In this document: in pieces, positions 6,863 to 17,621 of the stretch
How positions within the stretch are numbered: the stretch's first letter is position 1
Layout of the letters: every line of letters starts with the position of its first letter
DNA from: Cytobacillus gottheilii
GTDB lineage: Bacteria; Bacillota; Bacilli; Bacillales; Cytobacillaceae
Assembly: GCF_900166665.1 (NCBI RefSeq)
Contig: NZ_LT800494.1
Location: 1,321,766-1,370,766 of the forward strand
DNA length: 49,001 nt
Direction: 5' to 3'
The notes under the pieces: generated by a model
What the model saw: only the letters and a program-made list of their open reading frames with translations
Told to the model about the DNA's origin: nothing
Database searches by the model: none
Translations under genes and position numbers: made by a program

Positions 6863-9298
6863 ATGGTATGGCTAAGCATCATCATTTTAGTACCATTTAT
6901 TGCTGCTATCATTGTTCCCTTTTTGCATAAAGTGTGCAATCACAAAATTCATATAGGCTGGTTCGTAATGTTTATACCGTTACTGATTTTTATCTATTTA
7001 TTAACGTATATTCCTTCCATATCAGCCGGTAAAACATTTACCTACCTTGTTCAGTGGATCCCCACTTATGACATCAATTTTGAGCTCTATATGGATGGAT
7101 TATCTTTAGTATTCGGTCTTCTCATCACAGGAATTGGAGCTCTTGTTATTTTTTATTCGATCTTCTACCTCTCTAAGGAGCGGGAAGCTCTCCATAATTT
7201 CTATGTGTATCTTATGATGTTTATGGGTGCCATGCTGGGACTGGTGTTCTCGGATAATGTCCTTGTGATTTACGTCTTCTGGGAGTTAACAAGTATTTCT
7301 TCATTCTTATTAATTGCCTACTGGTATCAGCGGCAGCGTTCTCGCTACGGAGCTCAGAAATCAATGATGATTACCATTTTTGGCGGTCTGAGTATGCTCG
7401 CGGGCTTTATTATGCTTTCCATCATAACGGATACTTATAGCATGCGGGAAATTGCCGCTCAAATGGATATCATTCATGGTCATGAGCTGTTTTTTCCTAT
7501 GATGATCTTAATCTTGATTGGGGCTTTTACAAAATCTGCTCAGTTTCCTTTTAGTATTTGGCTTCCGGACGCAATGGAGGCACCAACGCCAATTAGTGCT
7601 TATTTGCATTCAGCAACGATGGTCAAGGCTGGCATTTATTTAGTTGCCCGCTTTACGCCGGTTTTTGGAGGAACAGCTGAATGGTTTTGGCTTGTGTCAG
7701 GAATTGGAATACTAACCTTGTTATACGGCTCTGTTAATGCTGTCAGGCAGACGGATTTAAAAGCATTGCTTGCTTATTCCACCATCAGTCAGCTTGGTTT
7801 AATTATGAGCTTGCTTGGGATTGGCTCTGCCATTTTGTATTTTGGCTACAACGAAGAATCGTCTGTATATGCGATCGCATCACTTGCTGCTGTATTCCAC
7901 TTAGTCAATCATTCTACCTTTAAAGGGTCCTTGTTCATGGTTGTTGGAATCATTGACCATGAAACGGGTACACGTGATATCCGTAAGCTGGGCGGTTTAC
8001 TGAGTTTTATGCCGATTTCTTTTACACTTGCTGTTATCGGAAGCTTTGCTATGGCAGGCTTGCCGCCATTTAACGGTTTCTTGAGTAAGGAAATGTTTTT
8101 TACGGCAGTTGTAAATGCCTCACAGCTAGAAATTTTTAACATGGAGACAATTGGGGTACTATTTCCTGTTATTGCTTGGATCGCAAGTGTTTTCACGTTT
8201 GTTTATAGTATGATACTTGTCTTCAAAACGTTCGGTGGGAAATATAAGCCTAAAATGCTTGAAAAACCGGCGCATGAAGCACCGCTTGGCATGCTGATAC
8301 CACCTGCTATTTTGGCTTCTCTAGTTGTGATCTTTTTCTTTTTTCCAAATGTCCTATCAAATTATTTATTGAAGCCGGCTCTAGCTTCATTATTGCCGGA
8401 GGAAGTGACTGCGGTTGATATTGAAATGAAAATCAGTGCCTGGCATGGCTGGAATACGGAATTATTTATGACAATTGGCGTTGTTGTTGTCGGGGCTATT
8501 TTATATGTTCTTTTAAAAAAATGGATCGGGCTATACAGCGTTTATCCGCAAAGTGTTACGCTTAATCGCTTATATGATAATGGTCTGGCCAAAATGGAAA
8601 GCGGAGCAAAAACCATTACAGATCAGTATATGACAGGTTCTCTGCGCGCATATATGATTTACATCTTCTCTCTTCTGATCGTTGTTTGGGGAGGTGCGCT
8701 GCTGCTGCCTGGTGCATTTTCAATTGATGTTTCAAATGACGCACCAGTGAGTTTTTATGAAGTCGGCATTATGGGCTGTATGCTGGCTGCGGCGTTAACT
8801 GTGTTATTTGCCAAGTCGCGTCTGACTGCCATAATTGCAGTTGGCGCACTCGGTTACCTGGTGGCCATCTTCTTCGTTCTGTTCAGAGCGCCAGATTTGG
8901 CTTTAACGCAGCTTGTGGTAGAGACGGTCACAACTGCTCTGTTTTTACTATGCTTTTACCATTTGCCGAAATTTAAAAAAGATCATGAAAAAAAAGAAGA
9001 GAAAAAAGGAGTACCATTCAAGCCAATCAATTTAATCATTTCGCTAGGTGTAGGAACGGTCGTTACTTTGTTGGCATTATCAGCGAACAGCAGCAGAATG
9101 TTTGAACCAGTATCCTCATATTTTGAAAATTCGTATGAGCTTGCAGGAGCAAGGAATATTGTAAATGCCATACTGGTTGATTTCCGCGGGCTTGACACGA
9201 TGCTGGAAATTTTTGTGCTGACCGTCGTGGGACTTGGGGTTTATACATTGATTAAATTAAGGTTAGCAAGGAGGGAGAAAGATGAAGGAGCCGAATGA
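6863..9298 (+). CDS. mrpA: MrpA, Na+/H+ antiporter subunit A
   Basis: The largest subunit of the multi-protein Mrp (Mnh/Sha) antiporter, which expels Na+ in exchange for H+ and supports sodium tolerance and alkaline pH homeostasis. At 811 aa it has the usual family length, with about 20 membrane segments. Residues about 60-460 match the proton-translocating NuoL/ND5-like domain (WELTSISSFLLIAYWYQ, FPFSIWLPDAMEAPTPISA, STISQLGLIMSLLG, HLVNHSTFKGSLFM), and the C-terminal part is the MrpA-specific extension (FRAPDLALTQLVVETV). Start ATG follows AAAGGAGG. It is the first gene of the mrpABCDEFG operon and overlaps mrpB by 17 bases. A single MrpA is present, not an MrpAB fusion. Confidence 0.96.
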   Translation: MVWLSIIILVPFIAAIIVPFLHKVCNHKIHIGWFVMFIPLLIFIYLLTYIPSISAGKTFTYLVQWIPTYDINFELYMDGLSLVFGLLITGIGALVIFYSIFYLSKEREALHNFYVYLMMFMGAMLGLVFSDNVLVIYVFWELTSISSFLLIAYWYQRQRSRYGAQKSMMITIFGGLSMLAGFIMLSIITDTYSMREIAAQMDIIHGHELFFPMMILILIGAFTKSAQFPFSIWLPDAMEAPTPISAYLHSATMVKAGIYLVARFTPVFGGTAEWFWLVSGIGILTLLYGSVNAVRQTDLKALLAYSTISQLGLIMSLLGIGSAILYFGYNEESSVYAIASLAAVFHLVNHSTFKGSLFMVVGIIDHETGTRDIRKLGGLLSFMPISFTLAVIGSFAMAGLPPFNGFLSKEMFFTAVVNASQLEIFNMETIGVLFPVIAWIASVFTFVYSMILVFKTFGGKYKPKMLEKPAHEAPLGMLIPPAILASLVVIFFFFPNVLSNYLLKPALASLLPEEVTAVDIEMKISAWHGWNTELFMTIGVVVVGAILYVLLKKWIGLYSVYPQSVTLNRLYDNGLAKMESGAKTITDQYMTGSLRAYMIYIFSLLIVVWGGALLLPGAFSIDVSNDAPVSFYEVGIMGCMLAAALTVLFAKSRLTAIIAVGALGYLVAIFFVLFRAPDLALTQLVVETVTTALFLLCFYHLPKFKKDHEKKEEKKGVPFKPINLIISLGVGTVVTLLALSANSSRMFEPVSSYFENSYELAGARNIVNAILVDFRGLDTMLEIFVLTVVGLGVYTLIKLRLARREKDEGAE

Positions 9299-9707
9299 TG
9301 TTATTTTAAGAAGTGTCACAAAGGTGGCAGTCGTCATTATTTTCACTTTCTCTATTAACCTCTTTTTCTCTGGGCATCATCTTCCAGGAGGCGGGTTTAT
9401 TGGCGGCTTGGGCTTTGCTGCAGCTCTCACTCTTTTGTTTCTAAGCTATGATATTGAAACGGTGAGTGAGAATATAGCGGTCGACTTTAAAAAGGTGGCT
9501 GTGTTCGGCGTTTTGATTGCCGTTGGAACAGGGCTTGGTTCCCTCCTATTTGATGCGCCATTTCTATCTCATGCTTTTAATTATTTTGACCTGCCAATAT
9601 TCGGAAAGACTGAGCTTGCTACGGCTGTTCTGTTTGATGTTGGAGTCGCTCTGGCTGTTATTGGCACGGCGGTTACGGTCATCATGACGATAAGTGAGGA
9701 TCGATGA
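9282..9707 (+). CDS. mrpB: MrpB, Na+/H+ antiporter subunit B
   Basis: A 141-aa membrane subunit of the Mrp antiporter with four predicted membrane spans. It carries the family signature FSGHHLPGGGFIGGL near residue 30, followed by AAALTLLFLSYD. AAGGAGGGAG precedes the ATG, and the gene begins inside the end of mrpA, consistent with translational coupling. MrpB is required for complex assembly and antiport in characterised systems. No irregularities seen. Confidence 0.95.
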   Translation: MKEPNDVILRSVTKVAVVIIFTFSINLFFSGHHLPGGGFIGGLGFAAALTLLFLSYDIETVSENIAVDFKKVAVFGVLIAVGTGLGSLLFDAPFLSHAFNYFDLPIFGKTELATAVLFDVGVALAVIGTAVTVIMTISEDR

Positions 9708-9708
9708 T

Positions 9709-10047
9709 ATGGAAACATTGATGTCAATTTTAATTGGATTGTTCTTTGCCATTGGAACGTATTTAATCTTAACGAAAAGCCTGCTTCGGATTATTTTAGG
9801 AACTTCGATTATAAGTCATGGTGTTCATCTTCTCATATTAACAATGGGTGGAGTAAAGGCTGGCGGTCCGCCGCTTTTAGGCTTTGAGGAGATTACATTC
9901 ACAGATCCTATACCACAGGCATTAATTTTAACGGCCATTGTAATCAATTTTGCTACAACAGCCTTGTTTTTAGTATTAAGTTACCGGGCTTATAAGGTTA
10001 TAGGAACAGACAACACAGAGAAAATGAGGGGGAATGAGGATGAATAA
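9709..10047 (+). CDS. mrpC: MrpC, Na+/H+ antiporter subunit C
   Basis: A 112-aa NuoK-like subunit with three membrane spans. The core GTYLILTKSLLRIILGTSIISHGVHL is split here as GTYLILTKSLLRI and GTSIISHGVHL; GGPPLLG and DPIPQALILTAIVI follow, as in NuoK/MrpC. I choose the ATG at 9709, one base after the mrpB stop and 9 bases after GTGAGG, rather than the ATG at 9694 inside mrpB; this gives the usual family length. It overlaps the start of mrpD by 8 bases. Confidence 0.94.
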   Translation: METLMSILIGLFFAIGTYLILTKSLLRIILGTSIISHGVHLLILTMGGVKAGGPPLLGFEEITFTDPIPQALILTAIVINFATTALFLVLSYRAYKVIGTDNTEKMRGNEDE

Positions 10048-11518
10048 CTTGCTGGTACTGCCCATCGTCATCCCTTTGGTTATGGGACTTTTAATGGTTC
10101 TGTTTAGAAAGAATATAACACTTCAGAAAGTAGTAAGTGCTGCCAGCATAACGGCAACTGGCGCTGTCGCAGTGCTGCTGATGATTCAAAATGATCAAGA
10201 TGGGATTCAAACCTTGCAGATTGGAGGCTGGCAGGCTCCTTTTGGGATCACTTATGCTGCCGATATGTTCTCAAGTCTTTTGCTGACAACAACAAGTATT
10301 GTTGCCCTGTCATGTCTGTTATTTGCTTTTAAGACGATTGGCAAAGAAAGGGAAAGCCATTATTTCTATCCTTTGTTCTTATTTTTGATTACAGGAGTGA
10401 ACGGGTCTTTTTTAACTGGAGATCTCTTTAATTTATTTGTTTGTTTTGAAGTAATGCTGATCTCTTCCTATGTGCTGCTGTCTTTAGGCGGGACACGGAA
10501 ACAGCTGAGAGAATCTATTAAATATGTGCTGATCAATCTTATTTCGTCATTTTTATTCTTAGTTGGAGTGGCTTATTTATACGCGGTGCTAGGTACGTTA
10601 AACATGGCCGATCTCTCTGTTAAGGTGGCAGAGGCAGGTCAAGGAGGAATGTTGACAGCCATTTCACTCGTCTTTTTGGTCGTGTTTAGTTTAAAGGCCG
10701 GTTTACTGCTGTTTTTCTGGCTTCCAGGGTCTTATAGTGCTCCGCCAACCGCAATTGCTGCTGTATTTGCAGGTTTGCTGACAAAAGTAGGCATGTATGC
10801 AATTTTCCGTTTGTTTACGCTTGTGTTTTATCATGAGCCGCACATTACCCATCTGCTCATTGGCATTCTTGGCGCTGCTACGATGGTGTTAGGCGCAATT
10901 GGGGCAGTGGCTTATGGAGATATTAAGAAAATTTTAACCTATAATGTGATCATCGGTGTCGGTTTTATAATGGCTGGACTTGCCTCAATGTCGATTGCAG
11001 GCATGACAGGGTCCGTATTTTATCTGATTCATGACATGATTATAAAAGCTCTTATTTTCCTTATTGGAGGAACGATTATTTCACTGACCGGCACGAGTAA
11101 GCTTGAAGATATGAGCGGTTTGATTCGCACACATCCTTATTTAGGCTGGATGTTTTTCACAGCAGCTTTAGCATTGGCAGGCATTCCTCCGTTAAGCGGC
11201 TTTTTAGGCAAGGTATTTATCACACAAGGTATCTTTGAAGCAGAGTATTATTGGCTTGGGGGCATTGGCCTTCTGATAAGTCTTCTCGTTTTATATTCAA
11301 TTATGAAAATATTTATGAACGCGTTTTGGGGAGAGACATACCTCAGTGAGGAAATGGAAAAAGGAACTACAAAGGGTGTAATGGTGCCGATTGCTCTTTT
11401 AACAGGATTAGCGGTTCTGCTTGGAGTCGGTGCTGAAGGGATTAGTTCGTATGTCAATTTGGCGGCAGAAGGACTGATGAACCCAGAGCTCTATATCAAT
11501 GCTGTATTTGGAGAATAA
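10040..11518 (+). CDS. mrpD: MrpD, Na+/H+ antiporter subunit D
   Basis: A 492-aa NuoN/NuoM-like proton-translocating subunit with about 14 membrane spans. Diagnostic segments are FNLFVCFEVMLISSYVLLSL (the conserved Glu in FEVM), LKAGLLLFFWLPGSYSAPP with the ion-pathway Lys, and AYGDIKKILTYNVIIGVG. The ATG at 10040 is better spaced from GAGGGGG than the one at 10034 and is chosen. MrpD and MrpA are the two antiporter-like subunits thought to carry protons. Thirty bases separate it from mrpE. Confidence 0.95.
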   Translation: MNNLLVLPIVIPLVMGLLMVLFRKNITLQKVVSAASITATGAVAVLLMIQNDQDGIQTLQIGGWQAPFGITYAADMFSSLLLTTTSIVALSCLLFAFKTIGKERESHYFYPLFLFLITGVNGSFLTGDLFNLFVCFEVMLISSYVLLSLGGTRKQLRESIKYVLINLISSFLFLVGVAYLYAVLGTLNMADLSVKVAEAGQGGMLTAISLVFLVVFSLKAGLLLFFWLPGSYSAPPTAIAAVFAGLLTKVGMYAIFRLFTLVFYHEPHITHLLIGILGAATMVLGAIGAVAYGDIKKILTYNVIIGVGFIMAGLASMSIAGMTGSVFYLIHDMIIKALIFLIGGTIISLTGTSKLEDMSGLIRTHPYLGWMFFTAALALAGIPPLSGFLGKVFITQGIFEAEYYWLGGIGLLISLLVLYSIMKIFMNAFWGETYLSEEMEKGTTKGVMVPIALLTGLAVLLGVGAEGISSYVNLAAEGLMNPELYINAVFGE

Positions 11519-11547
11519 ATAGAAGGCTAAAGATTGGGGTGAAGCTG

Positions 11548-12027
11548 ATGCCAAAACAGGTGCTGACAAATTTATTTATAGCGATACTATGGAGTTTTCT
11601 GCAAAACGATTGGAGTGCCATCACATTCTTATCAGGCTATATAGTCGGGATCTTCGTCTTATTTATATTACGAAAATATTTGCGTGATCAGTTTTATCTG
11701 ATTACCATTTTAAATGTTTTAAAGCTGTTTTTTATTTTCTTGAGAGAACTGCTTTCATCTAGTATTTTAGTGATTCGGCAAGTAACTAGACCAAAAATTA
11801 ATATTACACCGGGTATTTTTAAACTGCGGACAGACTTAGAGGGAGATCTGGAAATTACACTTTTGGCCCTCTTGCTGAGCTTAACACCCGGCTCTGTCGT
11901 AATAGAAGTTTCCAATGACAATAAAGTGTTTTATATGCATGCAATGGATATTCCTGAGTCTAAGAAATCTGTACTCCGGTCCAAGCAAAAGTTTGAAATG
12001 GCCATTAAGAAGGTGACACGCAAATGA
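11548..12027 (+). CDS. mrpE: MrpE, Na+/H+ antiporter subunit E
   Basis: A 159-aa subunit with N-terminal membrane spans followed by a cytoplasmic segment containing the family motif LLALLLSLTPGSVVIEV and HAMDIPE. The ATG at 11548 lies six bases after GGGGTGA and matches known MrpE N-termini (MPKQVLTNLF); an in-frame GTG three codons earlier is less likely. The end overlaps the mrpF start as ATGA. Confidence 0.94.
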   Translation: MPKQVLTNLFIAILWSFLQNDWSAITFLSGYIVGIFVLFILRKYLRDQFYLITILNVLKLFFIFLRELLSSSILVIRQVTRPKINITPGIFKLRTDLEGDLEITLLALLLSLTPGSVVIEVSNDNKVFYMHAMDIPESKKSVLRSKQKFEMAIKKVTRK

Positions 12028-12308
12028 TTTATACGATTCTATTGATATCGATATTCTTTTTAGTTCTTTCCATAATTGCAGCCATTTACCGTCTCATAAA
12101 AGGGCCATCGATCCCTGACAAAGTGCAGGCACTTGATTCAATTGGCATCAATCTAATTGCAGTGGTCGCAATCATCTCTGTTATGCTCAGAACGACTGCA
12201 TTCTTTGAAGTGATTTTATTGATCGGGATTTTATCCTTTATCGGAACGATTGCGTTTGCCAGATATTTAGAAAGAGGTGTTGTCATTGAGCATAAGCGCC
12301 CTAAGTGA
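12024..12308 (+). CDS. mrpF: MrpF, Na+/H+ antiporter subunit F
   Basis: A 94-aa subunit with three membrane spans. The motif RLIKGPSIPDKVQALDSIG near residues 23-41 is characteristic, with a conserved Asp in the first cytoplasmic loop that is important for function in studied systems. It is translationally coupled to mrpE through the overlapping ATGA and overlaps the start of mrpG. Confidence 0.95.
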   Translation: MIYTILLISIFFLVLSIIAAIYRLIKGPSIPDKVQALDSIGINLIAVVAIISVMLRTTAFFEVILLIGILSFIGTIAFARYLERGVVIEHKRPK

Positions 12309-12651
12309 AATCGCTGCTGTTACTCTCATTCTTATTGGGTGTATTATTAGTTTTTTGAGTGCTGTTGGATTAGTTCGTTTGCCTGATGTCTATACGCGGT
12401 CACACGCAGCCTCTAAAAGCTCCACCTTAGGCGTCCTTTGTACGCTTGTTGGCACATTCGTCTTTTTTATCTTTCAAGAAGGATATTTTAGTATAAAATT
12501 GCTGCTCGGCATCTTCTTTGTCTTTCTGACTGCACCGGTGTCTGCTCATTTAATCTGCCGATCCGCTTATCGCACAGATGTGGAGCTGGCAGAAGTAAGC
12601 GCCCGCGACGATTTAAAGGAAGAGTTAAAGCGATTGCAGGAAAAAGGTTAG
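12286..12651 (+). CDS. mrpG: MrpG, Na+/H+ antiporter subunit G
   Basis: A 121-aa last subunit of the Mrp complex with three membrane spans. SAVGLVRLPDVYTRSHAASK is the family signature, followed by GVLCTLVG and FLTAPVSAHLICRSAYR. The start is set at TTG 12286, about seven bases after AGAGGTG; an in-frame GTG at 12277 adds three residues and would overlap the binding site. The operon ends here and runs into a large palindrome. Confidence 0.93.
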   Translation: MSISALSEIAAVTLILIGCIISFLSAVGLVRLPDVYTRSHAASKSSTLGVLCTLVGTFVFFIFQEGYFSIKLLLGIFFVFLTAPVSAHLICRSAYRTDVELAEVSARDDLKEELKRLQEKG

Positions 12652-12654
12652 AAT

Positions 12655-12721
12655 TTGTACACTCTGCTGCTTGGGACATGCAGGATATGCCTGTGTCATT
12701 AAGCAGCAGAGTGTGGTACAA
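12655..12721. repeat. 67-nt imperfect palindrome between mrpG and ruvA
   Basis: The arms ACACTCTGCTGCTT (12659-12672) and AAGCAGCAGAGTGT (12701-12714) are exact complements. An inner stem (GACA-CAGG with CCTG-TGTC, two bases bulged) and outer TTGTAC/GTACAA extend the structure. No T-run follows on either strand, so it is not a standard terminator. It overlaps the putative ruvA -10 element. Confidence 0.8.
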
Positions 12722-12722
12722 T
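12694..12722 (+). promoter_or_regulatory. Putative extended -10 promoter of ruvAB
   Basis: TGGTACAAT at 12714-12722 fits an extended -10 element (TGnTATAAT). The -35 region 17 bases upstream (GTGTCA) is poor and lies inside the right arm of the palindrome. No LexA-type CGAAC-N4-GTTCG box was found nearby. Confidence 0.4.
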
Positions 12723-12754
12723 GAAAGACAGCATTTTAGAGGAGCGAGAACAGT

Positions 12755-13366
12755 TTGTACGAATATATTAAAGGCAAAATTGATTATATTGGACCAGAAT
12801 TTATTGTTGTTGAAAACGGCGGCATCGGCTATCAAATACTGACACCGAATCCATTCAGCTATTCAAGCAAGGCAGGGCTGGAAGTGAAGGTGCATACATA
12901 TCATTATGTGCGTGAAGATATTTTTGCATTATACGGTTTTACTTCACAAGAAGAAAAAACACTTTTTACAAAGCTGATAAATGTTACTGGAATTGGGCCA
13001 AAAGGGGCACTTGCCATTTTAGCAACAGGGCAGCCAGAGCAAGTCGTTTCAGCGATTGAAAATGAAGATGAAGCCTTTTTGGTGAAGTTTCCAGGTGTGG
13101 GGAAAAAGACGGCAAGACAAATTATCCTTGACTTAAAAGGAAAGCTGCAGGACTTTGTGCCAGATTATTTCCCTAATCTGTTTAATGACCATGAAAGCAT
13201 TGAGAAAACCAGTGAGCATGAAGCGGATTATGAAGAAGCTTTATTGGCTCTGAAGGCCTTAGGATACTCTGATCGCGAATTGAAGAAAATCACGCCTGCA
13301 CTGAAGGCTGAAAAAATGACTACAGATCAATATATAAAAGCTGCATTGCAAAAACTCTTAAAATAA
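12755..13366 (+). CDS. ruvA: RuvA, Holliday junction-binding subunit
   Basis: RuvA binds four-way DNA junctions as a tetramer and loads the RuvB motor for branch migration during recombination repair. The 203-aa protein has the N-terminal OB fold ([19 protein letters not shown]), two helix-hairpin-helix motifs ([19 protein letters not shown] and [19 protein letters not shown]) and the C-terminal RuvB-contacting domain ([19 protein letters not shown]). It starts with TTG, about 10 bases after AGAGGAG. It forms an operon with ruvB, 42 bases downstream. Confidence 0.96.
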   Translation: MYEYIKGKIDYIGPEFIVVENGGIGYQILTPNPFSYSSKAGLEVKVHTYHYVREDIFALYGFTSQEEKTLFTKLINVTGIGPKGALAILATGQPEQVVSAIENEDEAFLVKFPGVGKKTARQIILDLKGKLQDFVPDYFPNLFNDHESIEKTSEHEADYEEALLALKALGYSDRELKKITPALKAEKMTTDQYIKAALQKLLK

Positions 13367-13408
13367 ATACTCTGCTCCTATATTGAGTGAATAAAGAAGG
13401 TGATGGAG

Positions 13409-14410
13409 TTGGAAGAACGTATTATTTCGGGCGAAGCGGATATGCTTGATGTTACTTTTGAACAAAGTCTGCGCCCTCAAACGATCCGGCAATACATTGG
13501 CCAGGATAAAGTGAAGGCGAATCTTGAAGTATTTATCCAGGCCGCCAAGCTGAGGCAAGAGACTTTGGATCATGTTTTATTATACGGCCCGCCTGGTCTT
13601 GGAAAAACAACACTTGCCGCGATTATAGCAAATGAAATGGGCGTCAATTTGAGAACAACTGCCGGACCGGCTATTGAACGTCCTGGTGATTTAGCCGCTA
13701 TTTTAACTGCGCTGGAGCCTGGAGATGTGTTGTTTATTGATGAAATACATCGTCTGCCGCGTTCGATTGAAGAAGTCCTCTATCCGGCTATGGAGGATTT
13801 TTGCCTTGATATTGTCATCGGCAAAGGACCAAGTGCTCGTTCTGTACGCCTGGACTTGCCTCCCTTCACACTTGTTGGAGCGACAACGCGGGCAGGCTCT
13901 TTATCTGCTCCTTTAAGAGATCGCTTCGGTGTGATGTGCAGGCTCGAATATTATACGGAAGAACAGCTGAAGCAAATTGTTGTGCGAACGGCAGAAGTTC
14001 TGGAAACGGGAATTGATGATAGGGCTGCAATTGAAATTGCCCGCCGTTCACGAGGAACTCCGCGTATTGCCAATCGTCTGCTTCGCAGAGTAAGAGACTT
14101 CGCTCAAGTTCGAAGCAATGGAACAGTGGATCTTCTGATAACAGATGAAGCGCTTGAATTGATGCAAGTTGACCGTTTAGGACTGGATCATATTGACCAT
14201 AAATTATTAATAGGGCTTATTGAGAAATTCCGCGGAGGCCCAGTTGGACTAGAAACCATCGCAGCTACTATTGGAGAAGAAGCTCATACGATTGAAGATG
14301 TCTATGAGCCTTATTTGCTGCAGATTGGGTTCTTGCAGAGGACACCGCGTGGAAGAGTAGCGACAGGCTTGGTTTACGAGCATTTTCAAATAGAAATGCC
14401 AGAGAAATAA
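13409..14410 (+). CDS. ruvB: RuvB, Holliday junction branch-migration ATPase
   Basis: RuvB is the hexameric AAA+ motor that drives branch migration together with RuvA. In 333 aa it shows Walker A ([10 protein letters not shown]), Walker B (LFIDEIHRL), sensor 1 (GATTRAG), the arginine-finger region (APLRDRFG) and the C-terminal winged helix ([17 protein letters not shown]). I use TTG 13409, five bases after AAGGTGA; the predicted N-terminus MEERIIS aligns with the known start of B. subtilis RuvB, whereas the earlier GTG and ATG add two or three residues with poor spacing. Confidence 0.96.
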   Translation: MEERIISGEADMLDVTFEQSLRPQTIRQYIGQDKVKANLEVFIQAAKLRQETLDHVLLYGPPGLGKTTLAAIIANEMGVNLRTTAGPAIERPGDLAAILTALEPGDVLFIDEIHRLPRSIEEVLYPAMEDFCLDIVIGKGPSARSVRLDLPPFTLVGATTRAGSLSAPLRDRFGVMCRLEYYTEEQLKQIVVRTAEVLETGIDDRAAIEIARRSRGTPRIANRLLRRVRDFAQVRSNGTVDLLITDEALELMQVDRLGLDHIDHKLLIGLIEKFRGGPVGLETIAATIGEEAHTIEDVYEPYLLQIGFLQRTPRGRVATGLVYEHFQIEMPEK

Positions 14411-14446
14411 AGGAATTTTAATTATTAAGCAGGAGACGGTGACAAC

Positions 14447-16656
<2,210 letters not shown>

Positions 16657-16680
16657 TGCCTGAAAGGAGGGGAAAAAAGA

Positions 16681-16965
16681 ATGGAAATCTTAGGAACGTT
16701 AGCACCATTGCTATTGATGTTTGTATTGTTTTACTTCCTGTTAATTCGTCCGCAGCAGAAGCGCCAAAAAGCGGTTCAGCAAATGCAGACTGATTTGAAA
16801 AAGGGAGATAAAGTTGTAACAATTGGTGGTCTTCATGGTTTTGTTGATGCAATTGATGAAGATAAGATTGTTATCAAATGCGGTGACGGCAGCCGACTTA
16901 CATACGATCGCGCAGCAATTCGCGAAGTAACGGAAGTATCAGCTGGAGACATGCTTGCAAAATAA
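16681..16965 (+). CDS. yajC: YajC, Sec translocase accessory subunit
   Basis: A 94-aa single-span membrane protein associated with SecDF in the Sec translocase. It has an N-terminal hydrophobic helix (residues about 5-22), then the signature LLIRPQQKRQKAVQQM, and a small beta-rich cytoplasmic domain (GDKVVTIGGLHGFVDAID). A strong GGAGGGG site precedes the ATG. It ends the queA-tgt-yajC operon, followed at once by a terminator. Confidence 0.95.
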   Translation: MEILGTLAPLLLMFVLFYFLLIRPQQKRQKAVQQMQTDLKKGDKVVTIGGLHGFVDAIDEDKIVIKCGDGSRLTYDRAAIREVTEVSAGDMLAK

Positions 16966-16970
16966 TAAAG

Positions 16971-17000
16971 AAGCGGATCCGATTTTGGATCCGCTTTTAT
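16971..17000 (+). terminator. Rho-independent terminator after yajC
   Basis: AAGCGGATCC (16971-16980) pairs exactly with GGATCCGCTT (16987-16996) around a 6-nt loop, followed by a short T-rich tail. It is also usable by the convergent gene that ends at 17006. Confidence 0.85.
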
Positions 17001-17005
17001 CATTA

Positions 17006-17398
17006 TTAAGAAGATTTCCCCTTAACATTTACTCCTAAAATACCGCCCATCATACAAATCAGGATATAACACGTATGATAGATGATTTGTTCACCATCAA
17101 AAAGACGATCATGTCCTAAATACTGAAAAAGAAAGATAATGAGAGAATAGAGCAATCCTGTAATGCCGCCAAGAAGCCAGCCTTTTTGCTTTCCTTTTCC
17201 TCCTGCAATAAAGCCCCCCGCAAATAGTGCTACAAATGATACAGCGGTAATGACATGCTGCAGGGATGCCTCCTGTAAAGAGGTGAACGAAAGCAGCAGC
17301 GAAAAAAACAAACTACTTACAATGGCAATGATAAAAATGGCAATATTCCCAAAAAGAACAGCACTGCCTAAGTTTTTTGACTCTTCTATTTGAACCAT
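17006..17398 (-). CDS. yrzE: YrzE-like TIGR04086-family membrane protein
   Basis: A 130-aa integral membrane protein with four predicted spans (about residues 10-38, 45-68, 74-92 and 104-124) and a GGFIAGGKGKQKGWLLGG loop typical of the TIGR04086/YrzE family. Its function is unknown. The ATG lies very close to GAGGGGAG, so initiation may be inefficient. It is convergent with yajC and divergent from the DUF421 gene; the same three genes are neighbours in B. subtilis, which supports the name. Confidence 0.8.
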   Translation of the reverse strand: MVQIEESKNLGSAVLFGNIAIFIIAIVSSLFFSLLLSFTSLQEASLQHVITAVSFVALFAGGFIAGGKGKQKGWLLGGITGLLYSLIIFLFQYLGHDRLFDGEQIIYHTCYILICMMGGILGVNVKGKSS

Positions 17399-17621
17399 CT
17401 CCCCTCAAATGATCTGCAAATTTTTTAGCGTGAATGCCAAGGGCCTGTCACGCACAATCTCTTTGTACAAGCATATTCAGAAGAGCAGAAATTAGAAGCA
17501 AAAAATCATTTTTCGCTAACAAAATTTTCTTTTTTTCCCTCACCCTGAAAAAATAAAGCTTATATATTTTTCTTGTTCGTTGACAATAAAAAGAAAGCTG
17601 TTTTTAAAGGGGGATCATTCA

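Noticed and set aside
5000..12660. Integrative element bounded by attachment sites
   Set aside because: No tRNA gene, no direct repeats and no other mobility genes were found at the block boundaries; the housekeeping mrp operon does not look like mobile cargo.
12740..12765. LexA (SOS) box upstream of ruvA
   Set aside because: GAACAGTTTGTAC is reminiscent of the CGAAC-N4-GTTCG box, but spacing and the right half do not fit.
14411..14446. preQ1 riboswitch before queA
   Set aside because: Only 36 bases separate ruvB and queA and they contain no preQ1-like aptamer.
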